From Edaphochlamys debaryana (taxonomy: Eukaryota; Chlorophyta; Chlorophyceae; Chlamydomonadales): a DNA stretch of 64,000 nt. Within the stretch, counting starts at the first letter, position 1, and every line of letters starts with the position of its first letter. Of the stretch, positions 22,401 to 33,800 are shown in pieces. The position numbers and the translations under genes were made by a program. The notes beneath the pieces are model-generated. The model ran no database searches. It saw only the letters and a program-made list of their open reading frames with translations, and had not been told where the DNA came from. The DNA lies in assembly GCA_016858145.1 (NCBI GenBank), contig JAEHOE010000170.1, forward strand, positions 168,124 through 232,123. Direction: 5' to 3'.

Positions 22401-25400
22401 GGGCAGTTGACCCAGACCTGCGCGGGCGCAAAGCGCAGTACTTGAAGAGCTGTCGTACATTGCCGTACTGATCCCATTCTGCCGTACTCTCCCGTACCTC
22501 GCATGCGTCTGGGTGGTCCAGTAGTTCTGAGGGCCAGGGCTGGTCCTGCGGGAGCAAGGAGGGAGCAGGGGAGTGCGGGTGGAGTGTTGGCGTGTAAGTC
22601 CGCCCTTCTCCATCAGCCCGAATGGGTATGGCAACGGTCTGGAAACAGGGTCAAACGGCACCGCCTGGCTAGGGGTCTTCCCCAACCTGTGCAAAGTCCG
22701 CTTGTCTGCATAAGTGGTGGATGACCCTCTGCCGTGGGGATTTGTGAGAGGGGTCTGGCACGCCTGCCAACCCGCCCAACCGACTCCGCCGAAACTGCTC
22801 TCCAACCCTTCCGCATAAGTTCTATGATGTATATATGCATATAGAAGGTCAACGGAGGCCTCCTGGGTGCTGTTTGAGCGACGCAAAACTGCTCGGCATC
22901 CACGCGAAGTCTCGCATCGAGCTGAATTGAGCGCCCATATGCGCTACAAGCAACTTGATAGGGTATAGGCACGATTGAAGTCATCTGCAGGCGATTTGGG
23001 CAGACCTTCTTTTGGGCCTCCCGACCGGCTCATCTCCCCATCGCTTCCTCTCCTCCCCCACGCTTCCCCCCACCATGAGGTCCATCCGCTCCGCCGCCAC
23101 CGCCATCCCCCCGCCCCGCTACCCCAACATGCCGCATGTGGCTTCCCCTCTGCCCCACCCCCCTCTCCCTCTTCTTGAGCCCCTCCGCCCCCCAGCCCCC
23201 CCCCTCCACCCCCACCATGAGGTCCATCTGCGTCACCCCTTTCCTCTCTCACCCCTCCCCCCCTCACCCTTCCCTCCCTCCCTCCCCCCCTCCCCTCCCC
23301 CCTCTTTCCCCCCCCTGCCCCACCCCCCACCATGAGGTCCATCTGTGCCGCCACCACCGCCATCCCTCGGTCCCCCTTCCCCCCCCCTCTCCCCTCCCCC
23401 ACCTCTTCCCCCCCCCTACCGCCCCCTGCCCCACCCCCCACCATGAGGTCCATCTGCGCCGCCAGGGCGTAGCGGGCGGCGTCCGCGGGGGCGTGGAAGG
23501 CAAAGATAAAGCAGTCGCCCTGGGGTGGGGTGGGACGGGGTGGGGTGGGATGAGTTGGGATGTTGCGGGCGAAGAACCCTAGCCAAGGAACCCCTTGCCT
23601 CTGGGGCCATCGTCCTGGCCTGGCCCTGGCGTGGAGCGGGCCTGGAGCACACGTCGAGCTAGCCCCTGGCACCTGGCACCTGGCCTCGGGCCCCGTGTCA
23701 CTCCTCCACACACCTCCACCCCCCTCCCGCACGTCCACACCCACGCCGCCGCACCGGCTTCCTGCCGCGCTTACAGTCTCCTCCTGGCTTTGAATGAGCA
23801 GCCCTCCACACACACACGCCCCTCAGCTCGCCCCTCAGCTCGGTCTCGGTCGCGGGCCAGCGCGACATGCACCTCGTCCACGCGGCCCGCCGGCTGGTCC
23901 CTGCACGCTAAATCGCGCGTGTGTGTCCACAGGTTATTCTATTTCAAGTGGTCGACGCCCGGTTCACCAGGGCTGACGCGGGTTAGGCTCCCCCTGCCCC
24001 CCTGCCTGCCCTGTAATTTCGCCCGCACCTCCCCGCGCCCAGCACCCCGGCGCCGCCCGCCGGTGGCGGCGTTCGGTCTGGCCGCGTCGCGGGGAGCTCA
24101 CTCGGAGCCCACGCGCGGTCTCACCACCTCCCTCACGCCACGGGCCCCGGGTTTCGCATGGGTTTCTGCCGTACCCCGGCTCCGTCCGCCTATACCCCCC
24201 TCCCCACCCTCCTTCCCTCCCTCTCTGCCCGCCGGCGGTCTGCACGTGTGTTAGGCCTCTCTCCCTCGCTTATCTCTCGGCCTGCCTCCCCGGCTTTTAA
24301 CGCCCTCTTGACCCATTCCCCACTTCCGCATTCCCTCGCCGGCGTGGCGCCACCTTCGTCCCTCTCTTCTCAGGTGAGCAACCATAGTTTGCTGCAAACG
24401 CAGGGCGGGTGGGCTTGTGTTCGGGGCATTGCGTGGACTTTCGCGTTGCCTGCTGTGGGCTTTCGTGTTGCACACCGCCGGCGGGCTGCACGACTACGCC
24501 TTCGGACGTCTGGACTTTGCTCTGGGCCGCGGCGCAGCGCTTCAGCTCATTCAGTATGTCGGGTCGGGGCAGCAGCCGCCATCTACGCGCAGCCTGGGTC
24601 TTGCTCTTTCCACTTTATCGGGCTAGCAACTATATAATCAGGGTCAGCACACACGCCCCTCACTCCCCCTCCCTCCTGCCCCCACCTCCGTGGCGCTCTC
24701 GTATCCGTTGAAGGGCCGCAGCAGGCGGCGCAGGCAGGCGTGGTGCAGGCGCACGGCCTTGTCCATGGGGAAGGCGGGGACGGCCTCCCACAGCACCGTG
24801 GAGTTCTGGGGGGTGGAGAGGGGGGGAGGGGGAGATGGGGAGGGGGTGGATGTTTGTCGGTTTGAAGTTCCGACGGAGAGAACGGGGTAGGCGGGGGGGT
24901 GGCGGGGGGGGCCAAGGAGGGGGCAGGGAGGTCTGGGGGCGTATGATGACGAGCGAGGGAGTGCGGGTGTATGGTTGGGCGCTGGGCTGGGCTGTAGGAG
25001 CTCCCTGTCGCCCTTGACCGGTCGCGTGCAGCGATGGTACCCATCACCACCCCCCTCTCGTCCATCACGTGTGCCCGTTACGCCCCCCCCCCCGGCCTCA
25101 CCATGATGTCCTGTTGGGGCCGACAGCACCACCGCAGCAGCAGGGAGGGGGGAGGGAGAGGGGAAGGTGAGGGAGGGTGGCGGGAGAGAGGGAGCAAGAG
25201 CGAGCGACCGGGCCGGAGGTGCGGGGCCGGCAGCCGGAAGGCAGCGTCCCCACCCGCCTGTGCGGCGTGAGCTCTGCTGCCGGCTCCCAGATGTGAGGCG
25301 ACTGTCGCCAGACCCTCTCCCCTGGGGCTTTGCACTGCCTCCGAAGCCGGCGTACGGTAGCAGGACCCTATATGCCACGGCTTTGTAGGCTATGACCCCA

Positions 25401-26129
25401 CAGGCCACCACGCAACCAAAGCCCGTTTGGCGGCGCCTACCGTGACGAGCAGCGTCGTCTGCGGCCCCACGCCCGGCGGCCGCACGCTGCCCGCCAGCGT
25501 GCGCGTGCGGCGGCACTGGCGCCACAGCAGGAAGCCCAGCAGCAGCGAGAGCAGGCCCAGGGCCAGAGGCAGGGCTACCACGAGCGCGATGAGCACCTGG
25601 GGAATGATGGCAAACTCGCCGCTTGGTGGCGCGATTGCGGTCGTTGCACATGTCGCAACGGCCAGCGGCGGCGAGCACACCGCCCGCGTGCAGCATGTGT
25701 TGAGATTGTGGCAAGGTGCAAGCTTGCGCGCGCGCGGCTGGATGAGCGCGGCGCAAGAAAGGCGACAGATGACTACGCTCGACGCGCCGTGGGTGCACGT
25801 GGAAGGTTACGTCGTTCAGGACGTGAGCTGATAGAACATACTGCCGCCATCAGTTCTCAAGCAATTCCGAGCTGAAAGCAAGCGCCGGCTCCGTCGCCGG
25901 AGCAAGAAAGTCATAGCACTGCCGGTCCTCGAGCGACTTGCAAGTGCTATGCTATCAGCGCTGTGAACGCTTGGCGGGGTACGCGTACCTGCTGGTCATT
26001 GTCGGGCGAGCCATCGCGGACATAGACCACCGCGCCTGGCGAGGGGCTTTCTCCCGGGGTCTGCAGCAGAGCTCGTGCTGCCACAAACGCGGCTGGACGT
26101 AAGCCCGTGCCGGTCTGAGCGCGGTCCAT
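10480..26129 (-). CDS. Giant membrane class III adenylate/guanylate cyclase with two fused cyclase domains
   Basis: Twenty-one exons join in phase to about 3,329 residues: 26129-25989, 25596-25441, 25110-25102, 24805-24686, 23519-23442, 22545-22498, 22417-22182, 21962-21146, 20973-19409, 19246-19096, 18995-16677, 16493-15107, 14894-14809, 14697-14410, 14313-13897, 13631-13563, 13384-13305, 13148-13037, 12806-12435, 12275-11102, 10844-10480. Residues about 48-73 form a membrane helix, then LLVT-DIM-NSTVLWE opens cyclase domain C1 with Asp100 and Asp144 (GDCFIFAF). About 2,100 Gly/Ala/Ser-rich residues separate this from RVRMGLHTG. C2 (about 2607-3329) ends in an LKG-type cyclase C-terminus. 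C1 has Lys and Ala where cyclases have Asn and Arg; C2 lacks the Asps but has Asn2804 and Arg2808. It should make cAMP or cGMP at a membrane. The ATG at 26129 is in frame; an acceptor after 26115 would allow extra upstream exons and an ectodomain. Confidence 0.88.
12435..13631 (-). other. Cyclase domain C2, core
   Basis: Exons 13631-13563, 13384-13305, 13148-13037 and 12806-12435 encode VGRCVAITFLTVPAAQ, DLEDVGARCLAQLKAASVAL, HGGYVIEAAEGLVLAAF, DWPLALLNHPQCCEVYD and LRAGIHVGEV, then YRGRVMNRSARIAYKA. The order matches C1. The two metal-binding Asp positions are lost, while the Asn-x3-Arg pair that stabilises the transition state in class III cyclases is kept. Confidence 0.85.
14410..15152 (-). 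other. Second half of cyclase domain C1
   Basis: Residues GLRVRMGLHTG end the exon at 15107. The next exons give ADCPFNPTTGAVAYTG, TPLKIAKA and VADSAAGAMVLASE, matching the class III pattern in which YTG is followed by Asn-x3-Arg and VADAA. Here that pair is Lys2367 and Ala2371, so this half cannot supply the usual Asn and Arg. Confidence 0.85.
15153..22385 (-). other. Low-complexity insertion inside cyclase domain C1
   Basis: Six exons (22417-22182, 21962-21146, 20973-19409, 19246-19096, 18995-16677 and most of 16493-15107) encode about 2,100 residues rich in Gly, Ala, Ser and Pro with poly-Ala, poly-Gly and Arg/Asp-rich runs. They sit between VWVNCPPAAKSPFEAG and GLRVRMGLHTG, which should be close in a normal cyclase fold. 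No known domain was recognised. All junctions keep phase and there are no in-frame stops, so the insertion appears to be translated. Confidence 0.8.
22498..25110 (-). other. First half of cyclase domain C1, including a 9-nt microexon
   Basis: Exon 25596-25441 ends in TTLLVT. Microexon 25110-25102 (gacatcatg, DIM) lies between the acceptor ccaacag and the donor gtgagg. Exon 24805-24686 starts NSTVLWE. Together they restore the class III motif TDIxNSTxLWE. Exon 23519-23442 gives GDCFIFAFHAPADAARYALA, with the second metal Asp. Exon 22545-22498 gives PWPSELLDHPDACE. Confidence 0.88.
23071..23464 (-). repeat. Exon end plus donor site present in four tandem copies
   Basis: The real exon end at 23442 lies in caccatgaggtccatctgcg (from 23440). 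Similar copies start near 23328, 23213 and 23071, at spacings of about 112-142 bp, all inside the following intron. Each keeps the ATG codon and the GT donor; two also keep a gccgccaccgccatccc-like extension. Confidence 0.8.
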
Positions 26130-27613
26130 CGCACTGTCAAGTTCTCAAGTTTGTTTCCACCATGGCATGTCCTTCCTGCAGCGGTGCGTCCTGTATAACA
26201 TTGTTTTATGTACGTGAATCTGAGTCTGCAAGCTGCAACTGCTAGCGCACCGCGGCGCCGGCAATGGTAGTACCGCAAAGGGCGAGCATGGCGCCGGTTC
26301 GCCAGTTGTTGCCGCCGGCCACTGATGAACCCTGTGTACACCCACATCTATGCATTCGGGCTTTAAGCTGCCCCTTAGCACCAGCGTGTGTCAGGCGCCA
26401 ATCAAGATGTTGTCTTCCAGCAGTGCCGCTTCGCTTGGACCTCTACCCATCATCAGCTTGTAGTTACAGCTCCTGCGCACCTATGAAGGCGTCTGCCACA
26501 TTTCCGACGGCAACTAGGGCTGAATTGGTTAGGCGCGGTCCTGCAGCCCCCAGTCGAATTAGGCAGCCCCACCGAGAGCTTGGCCTTGATTCTGAAGATG
26601 AGCTCGTGTCAAACCGTGGGCTTTCTGCACTTCCTAGGAGCCTGTGGTGTCGCCATGGTCGTTGGTAGTTGGCACGCGCCGCGCGACGGCGCTTGAGCGG
26701 CGCTGCTCGCAGGTCAAGGCCTGTCCCTATAGGTAGGTCTTGCGGCCATCTAGCACCCAGGAACATGAAGTGGGCACATACTGGCGTTGGGCGCGATTAG
26801 GGCTCTGTTCGCAGCCATGGCGCCAGCGGTGCACGTGAAAGCAAAAGGAGGCGACAGTGAAGTCGGTAAGGTCGTCAGCGCAGCCCTGATGCTTTGGAAG
26901 CTGAGCCGTGCAGATGCCAGCGGTGAGATCGACCGCGGTTTTATTACGAACCCGACGACCCGCTCTCTGCCCGCTCTCCACCGACCGCCCTTCCCCTCCG
27001 TGCACAATGCGGCTGGGCGAGGTGGGAAGGCGGAGGGAGCTGAGAAGGAGGATAGCGCCGACACCGACGGACCCTGACGCGGACAGGCGGGCGTGCAGGC
27101 AGGGGAGGGCCGAGCAGAATGAGCACTCGGGACGTGGCGGGGGGCGAGGGGGGTAAAGCCGGGGCTGCCGGGCTGGGGCAACGGTTGATCCGCCAATCGA
27201 GGAGTGGAGAGATGCGTGGGCAAGCCCCGCAAGGCCCCCTAAGGCCCCACAAGTCCCAGGCTCCGATCGGCTCGGTGTTCGCTTACGGTACCCAGCAAAG
27301 CGCTGACCCATCCTGCTGCCCCACCAGAACCTTCACCTATACGATGCGGCTTCTTGCCACGTTCTCGTCAAAACCCACCAGAACCTGGAAGCCACGCACT
27401 GCGCTCTCCGCTGTTGCCCCGCCGCCGCCCTCATGCACTTGCCCCTGCCCGCCCTGGCCCGCCATGCCCCCGTCTCGCCTCACCCCTGCTTGCGTTCACC
27501 CCGTTCTCAGCCCGGGGTCACGCAGTCTGCCCCGCTCCGCCGCCCTCATCATCACCTGCTCCTTAAATCCCCCCTTCACAAGCACACACACACCCCCGCC
27601 CTCCCACCTGCCC
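26130..27613. other. Region between the cyclase start and the next gene
   Basis: This should hold the cyclase promoter and 5' UTR plus the 3' UTR of the minus-strand gene ending at 27614. A TGTAA (minus strand) at 26468-26464 would give that gene a 3' UTR of about 1.15 kb. The stretch 26130-26800 is visibly less GC-rich than its surroundings. Short open frames are present but none joins convincingly to the cyclase, so extra 5' exons cannot be excluded. Confidence 0.4.
26464..26468 (-). promoter_or_regulatory. Candidate poly(A) signal TGTAA
   Basis: The plus strand reads ttaca. It is the first minus-strand TGTAA found downstream of the stop at 27614, and only about 340 bp before the cyclase start codon. 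Confidence 0.35.
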
Positions 27614-29153
27614 TCACCCCGCCGCCCGCCGCGCCTCCACGCGCCCGTCCGCCCTCCGCCACAGCTCCGCCTCCTGCCCGTGCTCTGCCAGCGCCAGGGC
27701 CTGCGCCAGGGCCCCCACGCTGCTCAGCTGCTGGGTGCGCCAGAGCAGCTTGAGGTCGTGGGCCTGCAGGCGGCCTGTGCGGGAGGTAAGGACGTGCGTG
27801 CGGGGGGAGTACGCGATGTGGGCCGCGATGCGTGGGCAGCAGGGCCTCCGTATCTCCGGATATGACCACTCTAGGGAATGGCTCGGGGGACGGACGGAGG
27901 ATATGACCACCTCACTCAGCCCTGCGTCGGCAAACGACCCCTGCTCTCGCCCCTGCCGCCCGACCTCGCCCCCCACGCACCTGCCGCGTCGCACGCCAGC
28001 ACCTGCACGTCCTGGTTGGCCCGGCTCCTGCGCGCCGCCTCGAGCGCCCCCGGGAAGGCGGCACGCAGGGCCTCGATCCCCGTCATGTAGGTCTTGCGGT
28101 GCCCCGTCAGCAGCCGCACGCGCCCCAGCAGCGCCGCCGCCGGCGTCCCGGCCTCCGGCGCCAGCGCCCCCTCCACCGCCGCCGGCCGGGCCCGCCGGCG
28201 GATGGGCGCCGGCCTGCTCGGCTCCACCGGCGCCTCCTCACCTCCTGCTGCCACCTGCTTACTCGACCACGGCGCCGCCCGCCCCACCTGCCCCCGCGCC
28301 TGTGCCCGGCCTGGCACCACCACGGCTGGCGTCTCCATCACGGGCGCTCGCTCTCCTGCTCTAGCGGATGCCTTGCGCAGCTCCAGGCCTCCGTCCGGGA
28401 GCGCCCGCAGCTCGACCTCGTCCCCGTGCACCAGTCCCAGTTCCGTCGGCAGCTGCTTGCGCAGGGTCAGGCGCCACTCGCTGCGCGCCTTGCGGTGGCG
28501 CAGCGTGGCGGCGTCGGCGTAGCACCGGGGCCCGGCCTCGCCGGGCAGGCGTGCGAGGACGGCGACGGGCTGCACGGTGGTGTCGGCGGGGGAGGCGAGC
28601 GCGAGCGCGGCGGCGGCGGGGAGGGCCGCGCGGAGCGTGGGCGAGCCGCGGAGGTAGGTGGCACCGGTATCTGCGTGGGGAGCGTGGGAAGGGTGGAAGG
28701 GTGGAAGGGAGAAGGGGAGGGGGAAGGGGCAGGAGGCAGGGCTGGGCAGGTCAAGAAGTGAAGGGTGCTGCGTAGCGGGAAGGGCAGGGGCATGGGGCTT
28801 GTTGCAGTCACTGTTTCTCCTGTGGTGATCGACAAGGGAGCCACCAGGGAGGCAGGGACCAACCCGCGCGAAGAACCCACGGCCCACTCACCGCCGATGT
28901 AGAGGATGCAGACACCGGCGTAGCGAGCACCAGCTGGCGGAGGCACTTCAGTCGATGCACCGGAGTCAGCGTTGCTGGCATGTGTAGGCAACCAAGAGCG
29001 GAGCGTCTGCTGGCTGGCAGCGGGACTCGCCGGGCCGAGGATGTGCAGAGCTAAATGAAGACATCGGTGGGGCGCAGCGCTCCTTAAGGACGCCAGTCGC
29101 TGGTGCGACCTCGTCATGGCTGTTGAGGCCACAAGTCGCTGGCTGACCAACAT
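27614..29153 (-). CDS. Uncharacterised protein with an AbrB-like stretch, possibly organelle-targeted
   Basis: Three exons join in phase: 29153-28895, 28670-27981 and 27774-27614 (TGA), giving 369 residues. A longer reading from the in-frame ATG at 29411 would give 455. Both N-termini are rich in Ala, Ser, Arg and Leu with few acids, as in chloroplast or mitochondrial transit peptides. The early part has YAGVCILYIGD and TGATYLRGSPTLRAALP. The middle contains WRLTLRKQLPTELGL followed by VHGDEVELRALPDGGLELRK, which resembles the swapped-hairpin strand pattern of SpoVT/AbrB DNA-binding domains (L-P-x-E-L-G-L-x-x-G-D-E-V). The end is helical and Gln/Ala/Arg-rich. I do not recognise the family; the AbrB resemblance is an inference from one motif. 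DNA-binding or an unrelated beta-hairpin are both possible. Confidence 0.65.
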
Positions 29154-30838
29154 GTCTGGGCGTGCTGGACCCTGCGAGGCGCAGGGAAGGGCAAGGGTCG
29201 CGTCAGTCGCGACGCGCCTCAACCTCGCGCGGCGCAAGATGAGCGCTAGACCTACCTCTTTTGAAACAAAGCAGAAGGGTGTGCCTCGCTGCTGCGGCGT
29301 TGGCGAGTGAGCGAGTGCAGAGAATGTCCGGGCTGTGTTCCGCCGCTGCGCCGCAAGCAAGAGTGTGTTAATAAATGTCGCGACTAAGCGGTTATGGGGC
29401 AGGCTTGACATGTTGACTTCCTACTTCAGGGCGATGCCGGCTCGATGTCCCGCAGACACGCAGCCCCTGACCCTCCCTGGGCCTCGAAGACGAGTGAGAA
29501 CCGAGGGCACGTACTCATCACCCGCGGAGTCAGGCAGGCAACCGAGGTGTCCTTATGGGAGGAACGGCAAGGGACTGGGGGAAGGGGGAAAGGGGCCTAG
29601 ATAGGGGGGACCCCAGCCGTCGTAGGGTGAAGCAGGGGGCCGTTCAAGCCCCCAGCCGCCCCAGCCCCCAGCCTTGAGGCCTATTTTCCACCTGAGGGTG
29701 GCCTGTGCGGGCACAGACCCCTGAGGAATCAGTGCCCACTCTGTGCGGCCCTTCGGCACATGTCCATCCCCCGCAACCCCGAGGCCAGCTGAGGCCTGCG
29801 TGGCAGCAGTCATAGTCTGAGCTCCACCCTTAGCTGAGGTCAGGCCCCAGCCTCCCAGAAGTCGGAAGGCACCCACCTCTACCGACTGCTTGCAACCCCC
29901 CACCGCATGCGGCCGGCTACCCGCTCGCTGCATGCGCATTTGCCACCTGGCTTTCGCCTTCTCTGAGATCATTACTGTACCTACTTACTGTATCTATCCA
30001 TTGGAAATTACAAGCCACTGCTGTCCAGACGCCAGTCCTCATGCTGACTGTGTGCACCCCACCCACTTCGGACCCGTCCTTACCCGTCTGACTTGGCGCA
30101 AGGCGTGCATCTTGTACGGGCAGCGTAGATTACCGTTACATGCTGACAGAGACACCAGGGCCCCAGTTTTGATTCGCACCTGAAGAGACCTCAGCTAGGC
30201 CTTCTTCGCACACCTATCCGCATTCCGCCGCTGTCATCGGCAGCGCTACTTTCCACCAGGCCTCAAGCAAGCGAAAGCGCTGCCGAGAAGCCTCTATTCA
30301 TCCGCCTCCACACCGTGTTCGCACCTAAGTACACCCGCACCGTGTTCAACCCTAAGTACTCCTGTCAGGACACACTATGGTTCGTGGCATAAACTGGCAT
30401 CACCTGGGGGCAGGCCCGCACCCCGGGCCCTCACCGGACATCACCTAGCTCTTGCAGCCAGTACGCATCCCCGTGCACCTCGCTCCCTGCCCCTGAGCTG
30501 CGGCACCACGCCGCGCACTGCTCATGAATGTCCACATAAACGTATGAACGCATGCCGCCTGAGCAGCAAAGTTAACCCGCTGTCACCCCTCTAGTGTCCG
30601 GTGGGACAACGCACTCCCTAGACCTCAGAATGATTCCTCCTCCTGCGCCTTCAACCCTCGCCCCCCTCTAGCCCTAAAGCACGGGCGCTCCACGCCGCTT
30701 CCGTTTGTGCGCACCCCTCCTCCTGCTGCGTTCTAACCAGTAACCGGCCCCTTCCTGCCTCGCCCTGAGGCACCTCCGCCCCGCGCCCCTTCCGTACATC
30801 TCATGCTGCCGTGCACACACGGGACTGCCGTACAGCGG
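29154..30838. other. Intergenic region, with hydroxylase 3' UTR
   Basis: No gene was recognised. The right part is the 3' UTR of the minus-strand hydroxylase ending at 30839, with TGTAA at 30140-30136 (minus strand) as the likely poly(A) signal and another at 30012-30008. The left part is upstream DNA of the gene starting at 29153 or 29411. Confidence 0.5.
30136..30140 (-). promoter_or_regulatory. Candidate poly(A) signal TGTAA for the hydroxylase
   Basis: The plus strand reads ttaca. It gives a 3' UTR of about 700 bases after the stop at 30839. Confidence 0.45.
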
Positions 30839-33800
30839 TCACCGCATGGCGGCGGCGGACTTTGCGGCCGCGGGCACGGGCCGCGTGGGGAAGTACGAGA
30901 AGAGGTCCTTGTAGTACGAGGGGTGCAGGGTGCCGCAGATGCGGTCCCAGTGCGTGAAGTAGAGAGAGAAGTGCTTGGTGGGGTAGCGGTGGTGCATGTC
31001 GTGGTGCTGGGGCGTGGGGAGGGGGAGCAGGTAGGGGGGGGGTTGCGTCCTGACAAGGGCGCCCTAACAAGGGCCGGCGCTGGCAAACCCGGCAGCGCAA
31101 GGAGCGGACATCGACCGCCCCTTACCCCTTACCCCCTGACCCCTTACCCCCATGCCCCCCACCCCCTTACCCCTTCACCCCATGCCCCCTTTCCGCCCCC
31201 CCACCTGCACCGTGTTGAGTGCGTCGCACGGCCGCACGCCCCTCAGCAGCAGCGTCACCGCCCCCTCCATGGTGGGGATGAAGGGCGCCAGCTCGTAACC
31301 CACGTGGCCGCCTGCGCGGTACGGCAACGGCGTACGGCAATGAGATACGGCAAGTACGGCAGCTTTGATGTTGCAATTTGCATTGCGTCACGCGGTATCA
31401 TGCAGTGGCGCAGGGCCAAGAGAAATGTCAAGGCACGTGTGGCGGTTGCCTGGCATTACGGTAAGTCGGGAGCTTGCCCTGTGTTCGTGTGTGTGGCCAG
31501 TGGCCCGGCCGTGGCTTCCCCGGCACCCCCACCCACCCTCGTGTATGAGCGTGGTGTAGAGGTGGTAGTACCTGAGGTCAAGGGCGGAGAGCGGCGGTGG
31601 AGGCAGGTTGGGAGTGCTCGTAAGGAAGCGTCTCTGGGGGGTCGGCAGGTGCGGTCGCCGCCCCCTCTCTGAACCCCGCGAGTCCCGCTGCTAACCCTCA
31701 ACCACCAGTGCCCCCGCCCCCCGCCCTCCCTCCCACCCCCCACCTGTGCAGCCCCATGTGCAGCGGGAACAGGAAGCACACGAGCACCTCGTTGGCGAAC
31801 ACGATGAGCGCCTCGACCACGTGGAAGGAGTAGCCGGTGAAGGCGGAGGGGGCCTTGGACCTGGGGGGGAGGAGGGGGTGGTGGGTAGAGGGGCGGAGGG
31901 GTTGAGGGGAGGAGAAGGGAGGGGAAGGGGGGTGAGGGGGACGGCAGAAGGGGTGTCGCACCGAGGGAAGGCTATGATGGGGGCGGGGCGTCCGTGGCAC
32001 AGCGAGGCCCAGTCCAGCTGCTCGCCGCCCTGTCCAATGTGCGGTGTGGGGGTCCCCGGGCTGGCAGTGGCGCCCCTCTTGAAACTCCTACCCAGAGGGT
32101 GGGTGCCGCCTCAGACCCGCCCCCACGAGCGTGCCGCGTGCCGAAAGGGTACCCCCTGGGCTGCAGTGGGACAGGCTCCGGCGCCCTATGCCCCCTGCCG
32201 CCTGCCGGCCACCCTTGCAGCCCAAACTTTTCCTCTGGCACGTACGGTCCACCCGCTGCTTTCGGTGCCCATGCGCCCCCACTCCCCGCCTGCGCGACAG
32301 GGCTCGCGCTCCTGCCGATGGTGAATGAGGCGGACCCCCCCCGGCCCCCGCGGGCTCCATTCAGGGCCGTCTCACGCCTACCGGTGGTGGATGAGGTGCA
32401 CAGGGGGCGGGCCGCCCCCTGCCGCCTGCGGCCTATCCCACCCCGCCCCGCACCCCCAACCCCTACGCGGCAGGGCCCTCCCACGCCTACTTGTGGTGGA
32501 TGAGGTGCACGGTCCTGTAGAGCGGCCCCCAGTGCAGCAGGCGGTGCGTCCAGTAGAACCAGGTGTCGTGCAGGTAGTCCAGCAGACACACGCAGAGGGC
32601 GCAGTAGGCCAGCTGGGGGGTTGAGGGAAGGGGTTGGGGTTGGGGTTGGGGTGGAGGCGAGGGGAGGTCAGGGCGAGCCGGGCAGGGTGTCGAAGGGCAG
32701 CCGGTCGCCAGTCGCTGCGCCTCTGCAATGGGCTCTTGGCCCACGCCCGCCCCAAACCCCAACGGCGGCTGCAGCCGGACCACCCGCACATGTCCTCCTC
32801 TGCGCCCGACAAGCCCCAGCCCTGGCCTCGACACGTGCCCTGCGCCTGCCCACTCGTTACCACCACGCCTTGCCCAGACGGCCCCAGTGGCGCCCGCTCC
32901 AGCCCGGAGTGGCCCTCCCCGGAGCGACCCTCTCCTGCTGCGCAGCGCCACCCAGCAGCAGAGCGCCATCCGTCGCCCAAGCCAGCTTCCACCTTCCTGA
33001 CCCCCGTGCTGTGCTGCACCCGCACGGTCACCCGCCAACCACCCAGCCCCATCGCTCGCGCCCCCCACCTCCTCACCACTGCGGTCCCCGAGATGGGCCC
33101 CGTCGCTGCTTGGCGGCACCCCGTGACACACCCACTCGCCAAACCTCCTCCCCAACCAACAACCACCAACCAACGAGCGCTCCATCGCTCGCGCCCTTCC
33201 TCACCGATGCGGTCCCCGAGATGGGGCCCGTGTACGTCAGGCTCCAGCCGCGGCGGTGCAGCTCCTCCACAGCGGCCCACACGCCCGCCTTGACGGCCAG
33301 GGGACCTTTGGGGGGGGAGGGGAAGGGGGAGGAGGGGGGAAGGAGGGGTGGGGGAGGAGGGATTGGGCGGGTGACGTTGGGACCAGTCAGGCGGCAGAAG
33401 CTCCGGAGGACGGAGGGCACAGCCAAGGGTCGGGAGTCGGGAGGAGGGAAGGCAGGCGAGGAGTCGCTGATGTGGCGAGTGTGCCTTGATGGTGGCCGCG
33501 TGGCCAGCGGGTGGGGAGCGGGGGCATTAGGCGGCGGCGGAGGCGAAAGGGGCAGGGGCCGCAACCCGGCTACTGCCGACGGCGCTGCTACCGGCGAGTG
33601 CACTGTGCGCTAGAGACGATTCGTCTGCCGTCAGTCTGCCCTTGACTCTCCCCACTCGGCAGGTGTCACACATACCCCATATACCCTGTCTGATACCGTT
33701 ACTATGGCGCCGACGACAAAAGGGGGGCGGTACCGACGTGGTGGCTACCGCTTCCGCGCAGGACCCCCGTGCAGGTCCCGGCCTTGGCTTGCCGTTTCCC

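Noticed and set aside
24436..24626. Plus-strand ORF within a cyclase intron
   Set aside because: It is short, shows no family features and lies inside a well-bounded minus-strand intron (24685-23520).
26464..27300. Further 5' exons of the cyclase (ectodomain)
   Set aside because: Short open stretches exist, but none gave a convincing splice-consistent or domain-like reading. The in-frame ATG at 26129 is simpler.
32618..32654. Internal telomere sequence
   Set aside because: Only a few GGGGTT units, inside an intron, and the wrong repeat for this lineage.
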